A DNA stretch of 64,000 nucleotides from Desnuesiella massiliensis (GCF_001403615.1 NZ_LN879452.1:138274-202273); one strand, 5' to 3'. Shown: positions 17,687 through 27,294, counted from the first letter of the stretch. Translations and numbers: made by a program. Notes: generated from the letters alone by a model not told the origin.

Positions 17687-19459
17687 ATGAAAGATAATAT
17701 AAATAGTGAAGAAAAAGAAATTTTGCAAACTGAAAATACACCAGTTTTAAAAAGTCATAAAACAAAAAAAGTAAGCAAAGTAGCATTTCTTTCGCTTATA
17801 GGCATTTTACTTTTATCCATGTTTTTTTTGTTTCTTAACGGTACTGTGCATACTTTCTTTGCTGATGTGAATTATAAAGGACATAATTTTCAAAAGGCAG
17901 CAGAATTATATCAAAAAGCAGCTAATTTCGGGAATAATAAAGCACAGACGAAATTAGGAATCATGTATGAAAATGGATTGGGAGTTAAGATAGATCTAAA
18001 CAAAGCAATAGAATTATATACAAAAGCATCAGAAAATGGTAATGCAGAAGCACAGAATAATTTAGGGGATTTTTATGACGGATATGACGGATTTTCAGTG
18101 GATTATAAAAAGGCATATGAACTTTACTCAAAATCTGCAGAAAAAGGTTATCCAAAAGGTATTATGAACTTGGGATGGATGTATTTGAAGGGCTTCGGGG
18201 TAGGGGTTGATTATAAACAAGCCAAGGGGCTATTTGAACAGGCTGGAGAGAAAAATGAGCCTAAAGCCTATGAATATCTTGGTGAAATGTTTTTAAATGG
18301 ATATGGAGTACCCATTGACTTTGACAAATATAAAGAGTATTGTGCAAAAGCAATTGATATATATGAAACTAATGCCAAGAAGGGTGATATATTTGCAATT
18401 ATCAGTCTGGGTGACATTTATTACAATGGTAAGGGAATTGATGTTAATAATAAAAAAGCAATGGAATATTATCAAAAGGCAGCAGATTTGGGGAGTGCAT
18501 ATGGATATAATATGATAGGAAGTATGTATGGTGATGGAAGAGGAGTAGATATAAACCATGAGAAAGCTATTGAATACTATAAAAGAGCTGTAGAGTTCGG
18601 GTATAATACAGCGCAAAATAATTTAGGGGTCGCATATTTTAAAGGAACTGGTGTGGATAAGGATATACAAAAATCTATTGAATATCTTAATAAAGCAGCT
18701 GATAATAATCATGTAATGGCTTGGGAAAATCTCCTTTATATTTATAAAAATGATAACAGTAAAGGGAAAAGTGATGACAAATTAAAAGAGTACTATGAAA
18801 AGATACTTAATTATTATTTAAACAGAGCAGAACAAGGTGATGGCGATAAGTTTTATAATGTTGCAGATATTTATAAAAATGGTGCGGCAATAATAAAAGA
18901 TGAAGTAAAAGCAAAAGAATACTATAAAAAGTATTTTGATTACTGCGTAGCATTGGTGGATAAGGGAAATATTGAGGCCCAAAATAAAATGGGTGCTATT
19001 TATGATAATGGTTTAGGAGTAGAAGAAAGTGATTCAAAAGCATTAGAATTGTATACAAAAGCTGCAAACAACGGTTACAGAGTATCACAAAACAATTTGG
19101 GGTATTTTTACCTAAATGGTATTGCTGTTAAGCAAGATTATAAAGAAGCCTTTAATTGGTTTTCTAAATCAGCGGAACAAGGATATACGAATGCAGAAAA
19201 TATGGTAGGGGTTTTATTGTATAATGGAAAAGTAGTACAACAGAATTTCACAAAGGCAATAGAATGGCTTAATAAAGCAGCAGAGAAAGGACATAGTAAC
19301 GCATTGAGTAATATGGGTGTAGCATATTACCATGGTAATGGCGTTGATGTAAATTATAAAATAGCTGCAGAATATTTTAAAAAAGCTATTAGAGCTGATA
19401 ATAGTAATGAAACAGCGACACAGATGCTTGATAAAATGAAAAGCGAAGGGAAAATATAA
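17687..19459 (+). CDS. Membrane-anchored Sel1-repeat (TPR-like) protein
   Basis: About 590 residues. An N-terminal cytosolic segment is followed by one transmembrane helix (about residues 34–55) and then some 14 Sel1-like repeats of about 36 residues, with patterns such as AELYQKAANFGNNKAQTKLG and MYENGLGVKIDLNKAIELY. Sel1 repeats make solenoids for protein–protein contacts. The start at 17687 has TTGGAGG at correct spacing. It lies 93 bases after the riboswitch-controlled gene and is likely in the same operon. Confidence 0.88.
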   Translation: MKDNINSEEKEILQTENTPVLKSHKTKKVSKVAFLSLIGILLLSMFFLFLNGTVHTFFADVNYKGHNFQKAAELYQKAANFGNNKAQTKLGIMYENGLGVKIDLNKAIELYTKASENGNAEAQNNLGDFYDGYDGFSVDYKKAYELYSKSAEKGYPKGIMNLGWMYLKGFGVGVDYKQAKGLFEQAGEKNEPKAYEYLGEMFLNGYGVPIDFDKYKEYCAKAIDIYETNAKKGDIFAIISLGDIYYNGKGIDVNNKKAMEYYQKAADLGSAYGYNMIGSMYGDGRGVDINHEKAIEYYKRAVEFGYNTAQNNLGVAYFKGTGVDKDIQKSIEYLNKAADNNHVMAWENLLYIYKNDNSKGKSDDKLKEYYEKILNYYLNRAEQGDGDKFYNVADIYKNGAAIIKDEVKAKEYYKKYFDYCVALVDKGNIEAQNKMGAIYDNGLGVEESDSKALELYTKAANNGYRVSQNNLGYFYLNGIAVKQDYKEAFNWFSKSAEQGYTNAENMVGVLLYNGKVVQQNFTKAIEWLNKAAEKGHSNALSNMGVAYYHGNGVDVNYKIAAEYFKKAIRADNSNETATQMLDKMKSEGKI

Positions 19460-19496
19460 CTGGTAATATAGAGTTATAAAGGTTGAGATAATACTT

Positions 19497-19625
19497 TTGA
19501 AAATAGAATCCAATGTAGTAAAAAAGAAAACTTGGAAGCAAGTGATTGAGGAAACTTCAGGTAGAGATGAGGAATATATTAAAGCAAAAGTTATAAAGAT
19601 GGAATTGGAGAAAGACTCATTATAA
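19497..19625 (+). CDS. Possible 42-residue peptide
   Basis: A TTG-initiated frame, highly charged (KKKTWKQVIEETSGRDEEYI). There is no clear ribosome binding site. It may be a remnant. Confidence 0.2.
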   Translation: MKIESNVVKKKTWKQVIEETSGRDEEYIKAKVIKMELEKDSL

Positions 19626-19766
19626 AATGAGATATTAACAGCTTCGATGTTTAAAATTGAACAACAATCGATGTTTGACCTCATTAAATAAACTTTTATT
19701 ACTATCCGCACTACAAAAAATATTAGTTGATGATAGAAAAAAGAAAGCAAATGGAGACATACATAT

Positions 19767-19796
19767 AAAAGTTCTAGTTAATCTGGAACTTTTTTT
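19767..19796. terminator. Terminator-like hairpin
   Basis: AAAAGTTC (19767–19774) pairs with GAACTTTT (19786–19793) and is followed by T residues. It lies downstream of the Sel1-repeat operon. Confidence 0.6.
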
Positions 19797-20070
19797 ATTG
19801 TCAACGTAATGTTGATTTTTACAAAAAGTTAAAACTAAACAGCTCGAAAAACTGCATCAATTACTTGTACGTATAAACTAAAAATAACTAGCTTTAGAAG
19901 ATAAGAACGGAGGTGATTACATGACAAAAGCATAAAGCAATGGTATCCAGAAGGTAATAGGTGTAATTTACCAGATATTATTATATAAATCTACAATTAC
20001 TCTAAAAATAATGTCTTTAACTTTTTTAAAAAGTCAGGATATGATAAAATTTTATTTATAGATACCATGA

Positions 20071-20616
20071 AAAACCAATGGGGATGTAGAATTTTATAAG
20101 CTCTATCTTTATCTTACTTACTTAATACGCAAACTGCCAAGGGGAAAGGTTCCAACTGTTAATTTAACTGATTAGGTGGCTCTTGAATATTATTCTAATA
20201 AGAAAACCTTTGAAGGAAATTTATCATTAAAGATTGCTGATGAGATTGTTCCGCTAACCCCTACCCAATTTGCAGGAAGAGGAGAAAAGGAGCGACATAT
20301 AGAAACATTATCTACGATTATAGAGAAAATCAACAAACGTTTCGGGACAGAATTTACACCAACAGATCAGCTTTCAGTGGAACAGATTAAGGAAGACTTT
20401 GTTATGGATGAAGATATGATAAATAAGGCAAAGACTAATTCCATGGAAGATTTTCGTTATGCTTTTGAAAAGGCATTTATGGGGAAGGTTGTAGAGCATA
20501 TGGGTCAGAATCAAAAGTTTTTTATAAAAATCCTTGATGACTCACAGTTTGCTAATGCACTAATGGAACTAATGCTTTCAGAAGTATACGAAAAGCTTAA
20601 GAATACAGCGATTTAG
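20071..20616 (+). pseudogene. HsdR (type I restriction subunit) C-terminal remnant
   Basis: The frame from 20071 reads NGDVEFYKLYLYLTYLIRK, then LPRGKVPTVNLTD, meets a TAG stop at 20173–20175, and continues in frame as VALEYYSNKKTFEGNLSLK to 20616. This matches the C-terminal helical region of type I restriction endonuclease R subunits (…DEVALEYYRLQKTFEG…). The motor and nuclease parts are absent. An intact 146-codon GTG-initiated frame remains after the stop, but it has no ribosome binding site and is best viewed as debris. Confidence 0.8.
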
Positions 20617-20641
20617 AATATAAAAGATCGGAGGATAGTAG

Positions 20642-21271
20642 ATGGAAGACAAGATTATGGAGAACAAAGTAAAGCGATTTAAGTTTCTAAAACTTCTATA
20701 TGAGGTTACAGGCGGAAATCAGAGTTGTTTTGTAAATATGTGGGAAGTGGGACAGGAGCTTGGATATGATAGAAAGGATATTGATTTAATTTGCCAGTAT
20801 CTTAAAGGAGAAGGGTTAATTGAATATAAAACATTAGGTGGTGGAATAAGTATTACTCATTGGGGAGTAATGCAAATAGAAGAAGCAGTAAGCGAGCCAG
20901 AGAAAAAGACACAGTATTTTCCGTCTGTTGTTAATATTATAAATGTAGAACAGATGAATAATTCACAAATCCAGCAAGGAAATGACCGTAGTGGTCAAAC
21001 TTTTAACCAAAATAGCAGTATGGATTTTAAGGGACTGGAGCTATTTTTAGAGCAGATGAAAAAAGATATTGAAAAACTGAATCTACCAGAATATAGTTAC
21101 AAAGAGGCAATGGCAGAAATAAATACAGTAGTTTCACAGGTTTCATCACCAAAGCCAAAAAATACTATTATTCAAGAATGCTTAAAAACATTAAGAATTA
21201 TTCTTGAGGGAGCAGCTGGGAGCATAATTGCAACGGGGTTATTGAATCAACTGGATAAATTCATTAAATAG
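20642..21271 (+). CDS. Winged-helix protein with QIQQG-type linker
   Basis: A 209-residue protein. Residues about 1–85 form a winged-helix-like domain (FLKLLYEVTGGNQSCFVNMW, then GYDRKDIDLICQYLKGEGLI). A polar linker NNSQIQQGNDRSGQTFNQ follows, then a helical C-terminal domain ending with a hydrophobic helix (ILEGAAGSIIATGLLNQL). This layout is common in bacterial conflict-related proteins, but I cannot name the family. ATCGGAGG precedes the ATG. It sits between the HsdR remnant and the HEPN-like gene, so a defence role is possible. Confidence 0.7.
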   Translation: MEDKIMENKVKRFKFLKLLYEVTGGNQSCFVNMWEVGQELGYDRKDIDLICQYLKGEGLIEYKTLGGGISITHWGVMQIEEAVSEPEKKTQYFPSVVNIINVEQMNNSQIQQGNDRSGQTFNQNSSMDFKGLELFLEQMKKDIEKLNLPEYSYKEAMAEINTVVSQVSSPKPKNTIIQECLKTLRIILEGAAGSIIATGLLNQLDKFIK

Positions 21272-21390
21272 AATCAAAGGGAAAATTATAATAATAGTAA
21301 ATCCATAATGGGTAATATGAAAATAGTTTGACAAACAATTGTCAGAGAATAAGTTTTTAGATCATTTTGATTTAGGTGGGAGAGTTTATA

Positions 21391-23007
21391 ATGAGCGAAG
21401 AATTTGAACCAGTTAATTTTATAAATAATTTCAAAAAATCTATAAGGATTATAACCATCACAATAAATTGCGGAGAAGTAAACTTACCAATCGTTTATAG
21501 CTCTGCTGCGGCAGAAAAATATAGGGAGTTTTATAATAAAACCAATGATTATAGATTAGCTTTTTGTAATATGGTGTTTCATATTGCAAAATCTAACTGG
21601 CATTTTATTCATAAAGATAATAAGGAACCTGATTTTACACAAGAAGATTTAGAAGAGGTATCTGATGCTGACCTATATAAAGTATATGAGGCGATTCTTT
21701 CTGGAGTTGACTATTTTAAGAAGTTTGAAACAGAGGTGGAAGATGAGAATTCTACTTGTTTTGAAAAATTCTATTATTTAAACAATAGAGAATATGAAGA
21801 ATATATTAAAAAACCAGCTTTAAAAACAGCAAGGATTATTGATAGCCAAATGAATAATTTATATAAATCTATTATGCCTTTATCTAATCATATTACCCAG
21901 ATACAGAATATAATGAAAATGGTTGAACCACAATTTGAATTTGTAAAGCAAGCTGCTAAAATTGCTGATACGGGTATTTTAGCCTCAATGCAAAATATGA
22001 GGGCATTTGAGTTTGCAAGTAAGAGTATGTTCGAAAGCGGTATGCATAAACACCTTGACAATATTAATAGAAGCATGAAACTTATTTCAGCTATAGATAT
22101 AAAAGATTTATCGGTGAAAAGTATCATTGATCCAATGGACAACTTTAATGATATATTTAAAGCAACCACAATGGCAGCCACTAAATCTGTGCTTTTAGCT
22201 GAAAAAGGGATACTTGATACTATAAGTAAACAACAAAAGATATTAGAGAATACTTTGAAGGGATTTACAAGGTTTGAGTATCAGGATAAGCTTATTCAGT
22301 TTGCAAATCTACATAAAGATATTTCAATAAATATAAAGCCTTTTCTGTTTGATATTAATATAATGGGCTTTGAGGCCCTGAATTTGAACGACATTTTGAA
22401 AAAAAGGGCAAAGACTTTATTTGATTTCGGATGGTGGTTTCTTGGTTCTTTACCTATGGACGTAATTAACTACATCCATAAAAATAAGATCGAGTTGACG
22501 CAAGAAGAAGTAGATAAGATTATTTGCGACTGTTTTGAAGATAACAATTTTGAGATGTTGAATAATTTGATAAAGGAATGGGGGAAATTAGAATATCTTC
22601 GTAAGTGGGAAAAGGAAATAAATGAAGCTATAAATTTACACAGGTCAGGTAATTATCGTTTTTCAGTTTTGGCATTTTTGAAAATTCCAGAGGCAGTAGT
22701 TCGAGATTTTTTAGATGATGAATACAAAGTATTTTCAAGAAGCTTTAAGCCTTACATGAGACGTATAGAAAAGGAATGTAAAAGAATACAAATGTTTTTG
22801 GTGCATTATGCTTTACAGCGTTTTGAAGATATATATAGGAGTTTTGAGCCTGCACAAGCAGATCAAGTTCCAAATTTTAACCGAAATAAAATCTACCATG
22901 GATTTACTACTGACTATGATAAAAGAGTGTATTCACTGAAACTAATTTTATTTACAAATGAAATATTTAATATCATTTGCGGGATAAAAGAGCTTAAAGT
23001 TGCCTGA
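21391..23007 (+). CDS. Large helical protein with C-terminal HEPN-like motif
   Basis: A 538-residue, mostly helical protein; ATG at 21391 is preferred for its GGTGGGAG site. The C-terminal 120 residues (HRSGNYRFSVLAFLKIPEAV to the end) contain RNKIYHGF, matching the RNxxxH core of HEPN-type ribonucleases and helpers. No partner nucleotidyltransferase is visible next to it; the winged-helix gene lies 120 bp upstream. It could be an RNA-targeting effector. Homology to a named family is not established here. Confidence 0.65.
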   Translation: MSEEFEPVNFINNFKKSIRIITITINCGEVNLPIVYSSAAAEKYREFYNKTNDYRLAFCNMVFHIAKSNWHFIHKDNKEPDFTQEDLEEVSDADLYKVYEAILSGVDYFKKFETEVEDENSTCFEKFYYLNNREYEEYIKKPALKTARIIDSQMNNLYKSIMPLSNHITQIQNIMKMVEPQFEFVKQAAKIADTGILASMQNMRAFEFASKSMFESGMHKHLDNINRSMKLISAIDIKDLSVKSIIDPMDNFNDIFKATTMAATKSVLLAEKGILDTISKQQKILENTLKGFTRFEYQDKLIQFANLHKDISINIKPFLFDINIMGFEALNLNDILKKRAKTLFDFGWWFLGSLPMDVINYIHKNKIELTQEEVDKIICDCFEDNNFEMLNNLIKEWGKLEYLRKWEKEINEAINLHRSGNYRFSVLAFLKIPEAVVRDFLDDEYKVFSRSFKPYMRRIEKECKRIQMFLVHYALQRFEDIYRSFEPAQADQVPNFNRNKIYHGFTTDYDKRVYSLKLILFTNEIFNIICGIKELKVA

Positions 23008-23205
23008 TAAAATAAGTCCTCAAAAGAGGGCTTATTTTAATTAGAGAATATACTGGATAATAGTTTCGTTACTTGGAATTTAAAAGTAATATAAAATGTT
23101 TAATTTCTATGCGGAAATATTTACATAGCCGTTTACATGTGATATTATATTTATAGGCGCATAATATGCGCATATATAATTCTTTTGTTTAGAAAGGAGA
23201 GATCT

Positions 23206-23676
23206 ATGCCAAAGAAAAATCTTTACGTAAAAGAAAAAGATCTAAAAGTTTTTGATACTGCAGAAATGGTTGGAGGTGATTCTTTAAGTAATATAGTTAT
23301 AGATGCACTTAATCTCTATATAAAAGAGAAAAAGATTAAAGATGAAGGTTTTGATAAGATTACTATTAATACAGGTCAAAAGGAAGGGGATACATTAAAA
23401 ATAAGGAAAGTGTATTTTTATGGAAAATTTTTATCTGGATTTGAGTATGTAGATGATGAAGATGTTTACTATAATATAAGTATTTACAGAACGATAAAAG
23501 ACAAAATATTAATATATAAACATATAAGTTTCATAGGAAAACGGAAGGATATTTATGAATACTTTATCTATGATAATCTTGAACTGGCAAAGGAACATAA
23601 TTATATATCACAAGAGGCATATGACGAAGCTATTAGAGCTTTAGAAAACGAAACTATGATTTATTTAGATGTTTAG
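23206..23676 (+). CDS. EXLDI-family ribbon-helix-helix-like protein
   Basis: About 156 residues from ATG at 23206, chosen because AAAGGAGAG precedes it. The N-terminus KKNLYVKEKDLKVFDTAEM, with GGDSLSNIVIDALNLYI, is a ribbon-helix-helix-like DNA-binding segment. The C-terminus ends ENETMIYLDV, close to the EXLDI motif that names this family of small putative regulators. It lies 23 bp before the RNase H–ParB fusion gene, likely as one transcript, and could regulate it. Confidence 0.75.
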   Translation: MPKKNLYVKEKDLKVFDTAEMVGGDSLSNIVIDALNLYIKEKKIKDEGFDKITINTGQKEGDTLKIRKVYFYGKFLSGFEYVDDEDVYYNISIYRTIKDKILIYKHISFIGKRKDIYEYFIYDNLELAKEHNYISQEAYDEAIRALENETMIYLDV

Positions 23677-23699
23677 TATAAAAGAGGAATAGTGATAAT

Positions 23700-24623
23700 A
23701 TGAAGTATGTTGATATCTGGACAGATGGCTCATATAAGGCGAAAAAGGGCGGATGCAGTTTTTACATAAGTGCTCCAGAGATTTTAGAGAAGCAAATATT
23801 AGTTTATTCATTTATGAAAGCTAAAAAGTCTACGCAAGTAGAGCTTTTAAGTATAATAAATGCAATTAAATACTTGTATTATTTAAAAGTAGATCTACAA
23901 GAATGTCATATAAGAATTATGTGTGATGAGCTATCAATTGTAGAAGTATTTAAGAAGAAGAAATACTTGATTTGGGAAGAAAAAGGATGGAGAAAAAAGA
24001 ATGGTAAAGCAATAAAATCATCTATAAATCAGTGGTTTCAGCTAACTTGTTTGATTAGATCTATACCCGAAGATAATATAGAGTTTATAAAGGTTCCAAG
24101 CCAAAAGGATAAAGGTAATAAAATTGTAGATAAATACTCCAATTATGCTCGAAATTTAGAAACTTTAAGGGAAGGATATTTTACCATATTAGAATATTTT
24201 GATGATAAGAATGAATTTGTTGAGAAGGAAGTAGTAGAGAGCATTGATAGTTTTGAATCAAAAAAAATATTGAATAGAAAAAATCCATGGGATAAAAATT
24301 ATAGTGCAAAAAGAATTAAGTGGAAATATAGCCCAGATGATGTAATCCTAATTGACTGCAAGGACATAGATATAGTAGAAGAAGTTCATTTAAACTGTAA
24401 GGAAATAACGTTTGGAAAATTACTTAAACAAATTATAGAGAAGGGACAGATTAAATTTCCTATAGCGGTAAGAAAGGTAGATGAAAGATATGTACTTATA
24501 GCAGGTATAGCAAGGTTAACTGCTGCCAAACTTTTAAATTTGCAACAGGTTCCATGTGTTATATTGGATTTGAGCCACGATGAATTTATTAAAGAAAATA
24601 CAAAAATTGTAGAAAGGCAATGA
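23700..24623 (+). CDS. RNase H–ParB-like fusion protein
   Basis: A 307-residue protein with two parts. Residues 1–150 resemble ribonuclease HI: WTDGSY (first Asp), QVELLSI (Glu), MCDELS (Asp) and a late DKYSNYAR (fourth acidic position). Residues about 205–300 form a ParB/Srx-like domain: KEITFGKLLKQIIEKGQIKF followed by LIAGIARLTAAKLLNLQQVP. All four acidic positions of RNase H appear present. I know of no characterised protein with this architecture. It is cotranscribed with the EXLDI-like gene and ends at a strong terminator. Confidence 0.75.
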   Translation: MKYVDIWTDGSYKAKKGGCSFYISAPEILEKQILVYSFMKAKKSTQVELLSIINAIKYLYYLKVDLQECHIRIMCDELSIVEVFKKKKYLIWEEKGWRKKNGKAIKSSINQWFQLTCLIRSIPEDNIEFIKVPSQKDKGNKIVDKYSNYARNLETLREGYFTILEYFDDKNEFVEKEVVESIDSFESKKILNRKNPWDKNYSAKRIKWKYSPDDVILIDCKDIDIVEEVHLNCKEITFGKLLKQIIEKGQIKFPIAVRKVDERYVLIAGIARLTAAKLLNLQQVPCVILDLSHDEFIKENTKIVERQ

Positions 24624-24665
24624 TTATGAAAACTGAATATTTTAACACAGCAGGAGATACAAAGT

Positions 24666-24720
24666 AATCCCCTAACACAGTCTCGGGAAACGAGAACATA
24701 AGGTGTTAGGGGATTTTTTG
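24666..24720 (+). terminator. Strong terminator with nested hairpin
   Basis: A 13-bp perfect stem (24666–24678 with 24703–24715) encloses a second 5-bp hairpin (TCTCG/CGAGA) and is followed by a T-run. Confidence 0.85.
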
Positions 24721-24743
24721 TATTTTTGAAGGAGGTGAATAGT

Positions 24744-24842
24744 GTGAATATTAATGTGGTAGCTGTTGTGGGAATAGCAAGCATTGTTATACTCGCTCTA
24801 GGCGCATACATGGTGATTATAAAATTAAATAATAAAAAATAA
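24744..24842 (+). CDS. 32-residue single-helix membrane peptide
   Basis: GTG at 24744 follows a very strong GAAGGAGGTG. The peptide MNINVVAVVGIASIVILALG continues AYMVIIKLNNKK: one transmembrane helix and a basic C-terminal tail. Small peptides of this design include type I toxins and membrane-protein regulators. It lies between a terminator and the GIY-YIG-like gene, 24 bases before the latter, so the two are probably cotranscribed. Confidence 0.6.
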   Translation: MNINVVAVVGIASIVILALGAYMVIIKLNNKK

Positions 24843-24866
24843 AATAGAAAAAGGAGATGTTTAATA

Positions 24867-26087
24867 ATGGAAGGCACAAGAAATCTAGCAGAAACAGTTT
24901 TAAAGCATGAAGAAAATGTAAGGAAGTTTAATGCTATAATTACAGTTCCAGACTTACAACATGGGAATAATTATTCATATCATGAAGATGGTGTTGAATG
25001 GCTTTGCAAGAATTTTGGTGCATATGTAAATAATAAAGGTTATAAAGTGCCAGATGTGCTATATTATCTGGATAGAAGAATTTTGCTTTTAGTATTTTGG
25101 TTAGATAAGCTTCCGTCAGAAAAGGACATAGAAAATAGCAGAGAATTTATACGATACTTTGAAGAGAATCCACCTGTAAGATGCAAGGTGGATGGAGGAG
25201 AGTTTTATATAAGCAGTAAATTTAAAGATCCATCTATCTATGAAGATATAGAAATTAGAACTGTATTTATGGTTCCATATAATGAGCTTAATAACACTGA
25301 AGTTTCTGAAGTGATGAAACAGCAAATCATATACTATAAATATAAAGAGCATGAGTTAAGGAGAAGAAATATCCATTATACATGTATGCAGACTGATGAT
25401 TTAGATAAAGTGGTAGAATTAGAGTTTATAGGGGATTATAATAGGTATTTTATGATTTCACAGTTGTCCAAAGTTGTAATTGGTGATAAGTATATTATGG
25501 AGAAAGCATCTTTGCGAGATATTTGTATTAACAAGGTATCTACATACGAGCCAGGTGTATATGTACTTTTTTATCAAGGCGAAATTAAGAAAGTTGGCAA
25601 GGCAGAGTCTGGGATATATCAAAGGGTAAAGGATTACTATTATGAGAATAACAGGAAACAAACAGGAGGAGAAGCTGGAGGACATATTACCGAAGAGAAT
25701 AAAGATAGTATTGAAGTAGCTTGGTTAGTTTGTCCAAGAGATCAGTGCAAGGATAAAGAAAAAGAAATACAGTTGACATTAAGTTATTTGGGATATGATT
25801 TAGAATGGGACAAGCAGAGTGCATTCAATAATAAAAAGTGGCAGCAAAGGCTTTATGATAGTCACTGGAAGTATATGTTTAATACGATGATGGATATGGG
25901 ATTGCTTGATGAAATAGTTAGTAAAAAAATTAAGAATATGGCACAGGATATTCTTTTAGAACTTAAGAAAGTTAGAAATAATCTTGATGAATTAAAGGAA
26001 GGTAACAAAGAGATTAAACAACTTATAGAAAAAACCATAGATTGCACAAAGTATTTATGTGATGTAGCTGAAGATATGGAAGTTTAG
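24867..26087 (+). CDS. GIY-YIG-like nuclease-domain protein
   Basis: A 406-residue protein. Residues about 230–310 contain GVYVLFYQGEIKKVGKAES and GIYQRVKDYY, matching the GIY-YIG core (here GVY and KVG) with its conserved arginine. A basic, Trp-rich segment follows, and a coiled-coil C-terminus (KNMAQDILLELKKVRNNLDE). The first 220 residues are unrecognised. GIY-YIG domains cut DNA in repair, restriction and homing. The ribosome binding site AAAGGAG is good. The assignment rests on a degenerate motif. Confidence 0.6.
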   Translation: MEGTRNLAETVLKHEENVRKFNAIITVPDLQHGNNYSYHEDGVEWLCKNFGAYVNNKGYKVPDVLYYLDRRILLLVFWLDKLPSEKDIENSREFIRYFEENPPVRCKVDGGEFYISSKFKDPSIYEDIEIRTVFMVPYNELNNTEVSEVMKQQIIYYKYKEHELRRRNIHYTCMQTDDLDKVVELEFIGDYNRYFMISQLSKVVIGDKYIMEKASLRDICINKVSTYEPGVYVLFYQGEIKKVGKAESGIYQRVKDYYYENNRKQTGGEAGGHITEENKDSIEVAWLVCPRDQCKDKEKEIQLTLSYLGYDLEWDKQSAFNNKKWQQRLYDSHWKYMFNTMMDMGLLDEIVSKKIKNMAQDILLELKKVRNNLDELKEGNKEIKQLIEKTIDCTKYLCDVAEDMEV

Positions 26088-26650
26088 TATTTAAAGTTAA
26101 TGAAGATATATAGATAGGGCTGTGAGCAAAGGGATGAAGAGTTAAGTAATAATAACAGATACTTATTCCATTAAAGAATTTGGATAATTTTATTAACTGC
26201 TTGACAGTGTTAAATGACACTGACGCTTGGAGTTTAGATGGTAGTTACAGCCCCAAAACCTGCATTGATTTAGATAGTATAGTTATTTTTAATGAAGGTG
26301 TTGATATAAAAGAAAAAGAGTTTATAGATAAGTATGATTTTAAAAAGAAATGCGTTTCTTGGCAAAATTAAGAAGCAAGTATTAAGGTATAATAGAAAAA
26401 GAGATAGATGTGTTTAGGAAATTTCGTATAACCAGTGGCTTTGCAAAGTTACTGGTTAATCTTTTTGGCATTTCTTTTCTAGTGTTTGTGTAAAATCTAA
26501 TACCATTAAACATAAAGATATTTGTTGTTAAATTTATTGATAAATTTAACAATATTTTATATACTGCAGATATAGAAAATGACTTAAGTAGTAAGAGCAT
26601 TAATCCTTTAAGCTTATTACTTAATCGACCCCAACGAAAGGAGTGATAAA
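26088..26650. other. Mostly non-coding stretch with a terminator
   Basis: A 63-codon TTG frame at 26180–26371 (with VLNDTDAWSLDGSYSPK) is possible but unsupported. TAACCAGT (26429–26436) pairs with ACTGGTTA (26451–26458) followed by CTTTTT, a terminator. A second hairpin, TAAATTTAT/ATAAATTTA, lies near 26530–26550. Confidence 0.5.
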
Positions 26651-26968
26651 ATGATAAGTGATATGTTAAATGCAATCGTTCCTATTTCTAGGTTTAATAA
26701 AGGTGAAGCAAATAAAATATTTGATGAAGTAAATAAGAATGGATATAAAATTGTTGTAAAGAATAATAAGCCAACCTGTGTTCTCATTACTCCAGAAAGA
26801 TATAGAGAGATGGAAGAAATAATTGAAAACTATAATTTACTCATAGAAGCCGAAAGACGAATGGAAAATGCAAAAGATGATGATTTTATTTACAGTGAGG
26901 AGGTTCTTTTAAATCTTGGAATTACTAAAGAAGAATTAAGTAATATAGATGAAGTAGAAATAGACTAA
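26651..26968 (+). CDS. Antitoxin, Phd/YefM-like
   Basis: A 105-residue protein with a Phd/YefM-type N-terminus (IVPISRFNKGEANKIFDEV, then YKIVVKNNKPTCVLITPERY) that folds into a DNA-binding and autorepressing domain, and a C-terminal helical tail that would neutralise the toxin. AAAGGAGTG precedes the ATG. The cognate toxin gene just downstream is broken. Confidence 0.85.
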   Translation: MISDMLNAIVPISRFNKGEANKIFDEVNKNGYKIVVKNNKPTCVLITPERYREMEEIIENYNLLIEAERRMENAKDDDFIYSEEVLLNLGITKEELSNIDEVEID

Positions 26969-27294
26969 AGAAGTGGAAAGTTAAATATTTAAAAGATGCC
27001 TTAAAGGATTTAAAAGCACTTGATCATTCCCAAAGGATAACAGGTTCTAAAAACTATAGATAAAGCATCCCAAAATCCTTTGCCGATTTTTGAGGGAGGA
27101 TATGGGAAGCCACTTGGAAATAAAGCAAATAGAAATTTAACAGGTTATTATAAAATCATATTTTTGAAACTAGGTATTAGAGTTGTGTATAGATTGATGA
27201 GAGAGAAGGGTGTTATGAAAATAATAGTAATATCATCCGTGATGATGAAGTAGTTTATGAGACTGCAGTAGATAGAATAGACAGTGGAAGATAA
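26969..27294 (+). pseudogene. RelE-like mRNA interferase toxin, frameshifted
   Basis: Frame pieces KKWKVKYLKDALKDLKALDH, then VLKTIDKASQNPLPIFEGGY and GKPLGNKANRNLTGYYKI, then RVVYRLMREKGVMKI, align in order to RelE/ParE-type toxins. The frame shifts after SQRI (about 27040) and again after about 27230 (ISSVMMK then a stop; the expected RDDEVVYETAVDRI is in another frame). The toxin is therefore inactive while its antitoxin is intact. Confidence 0.8.
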
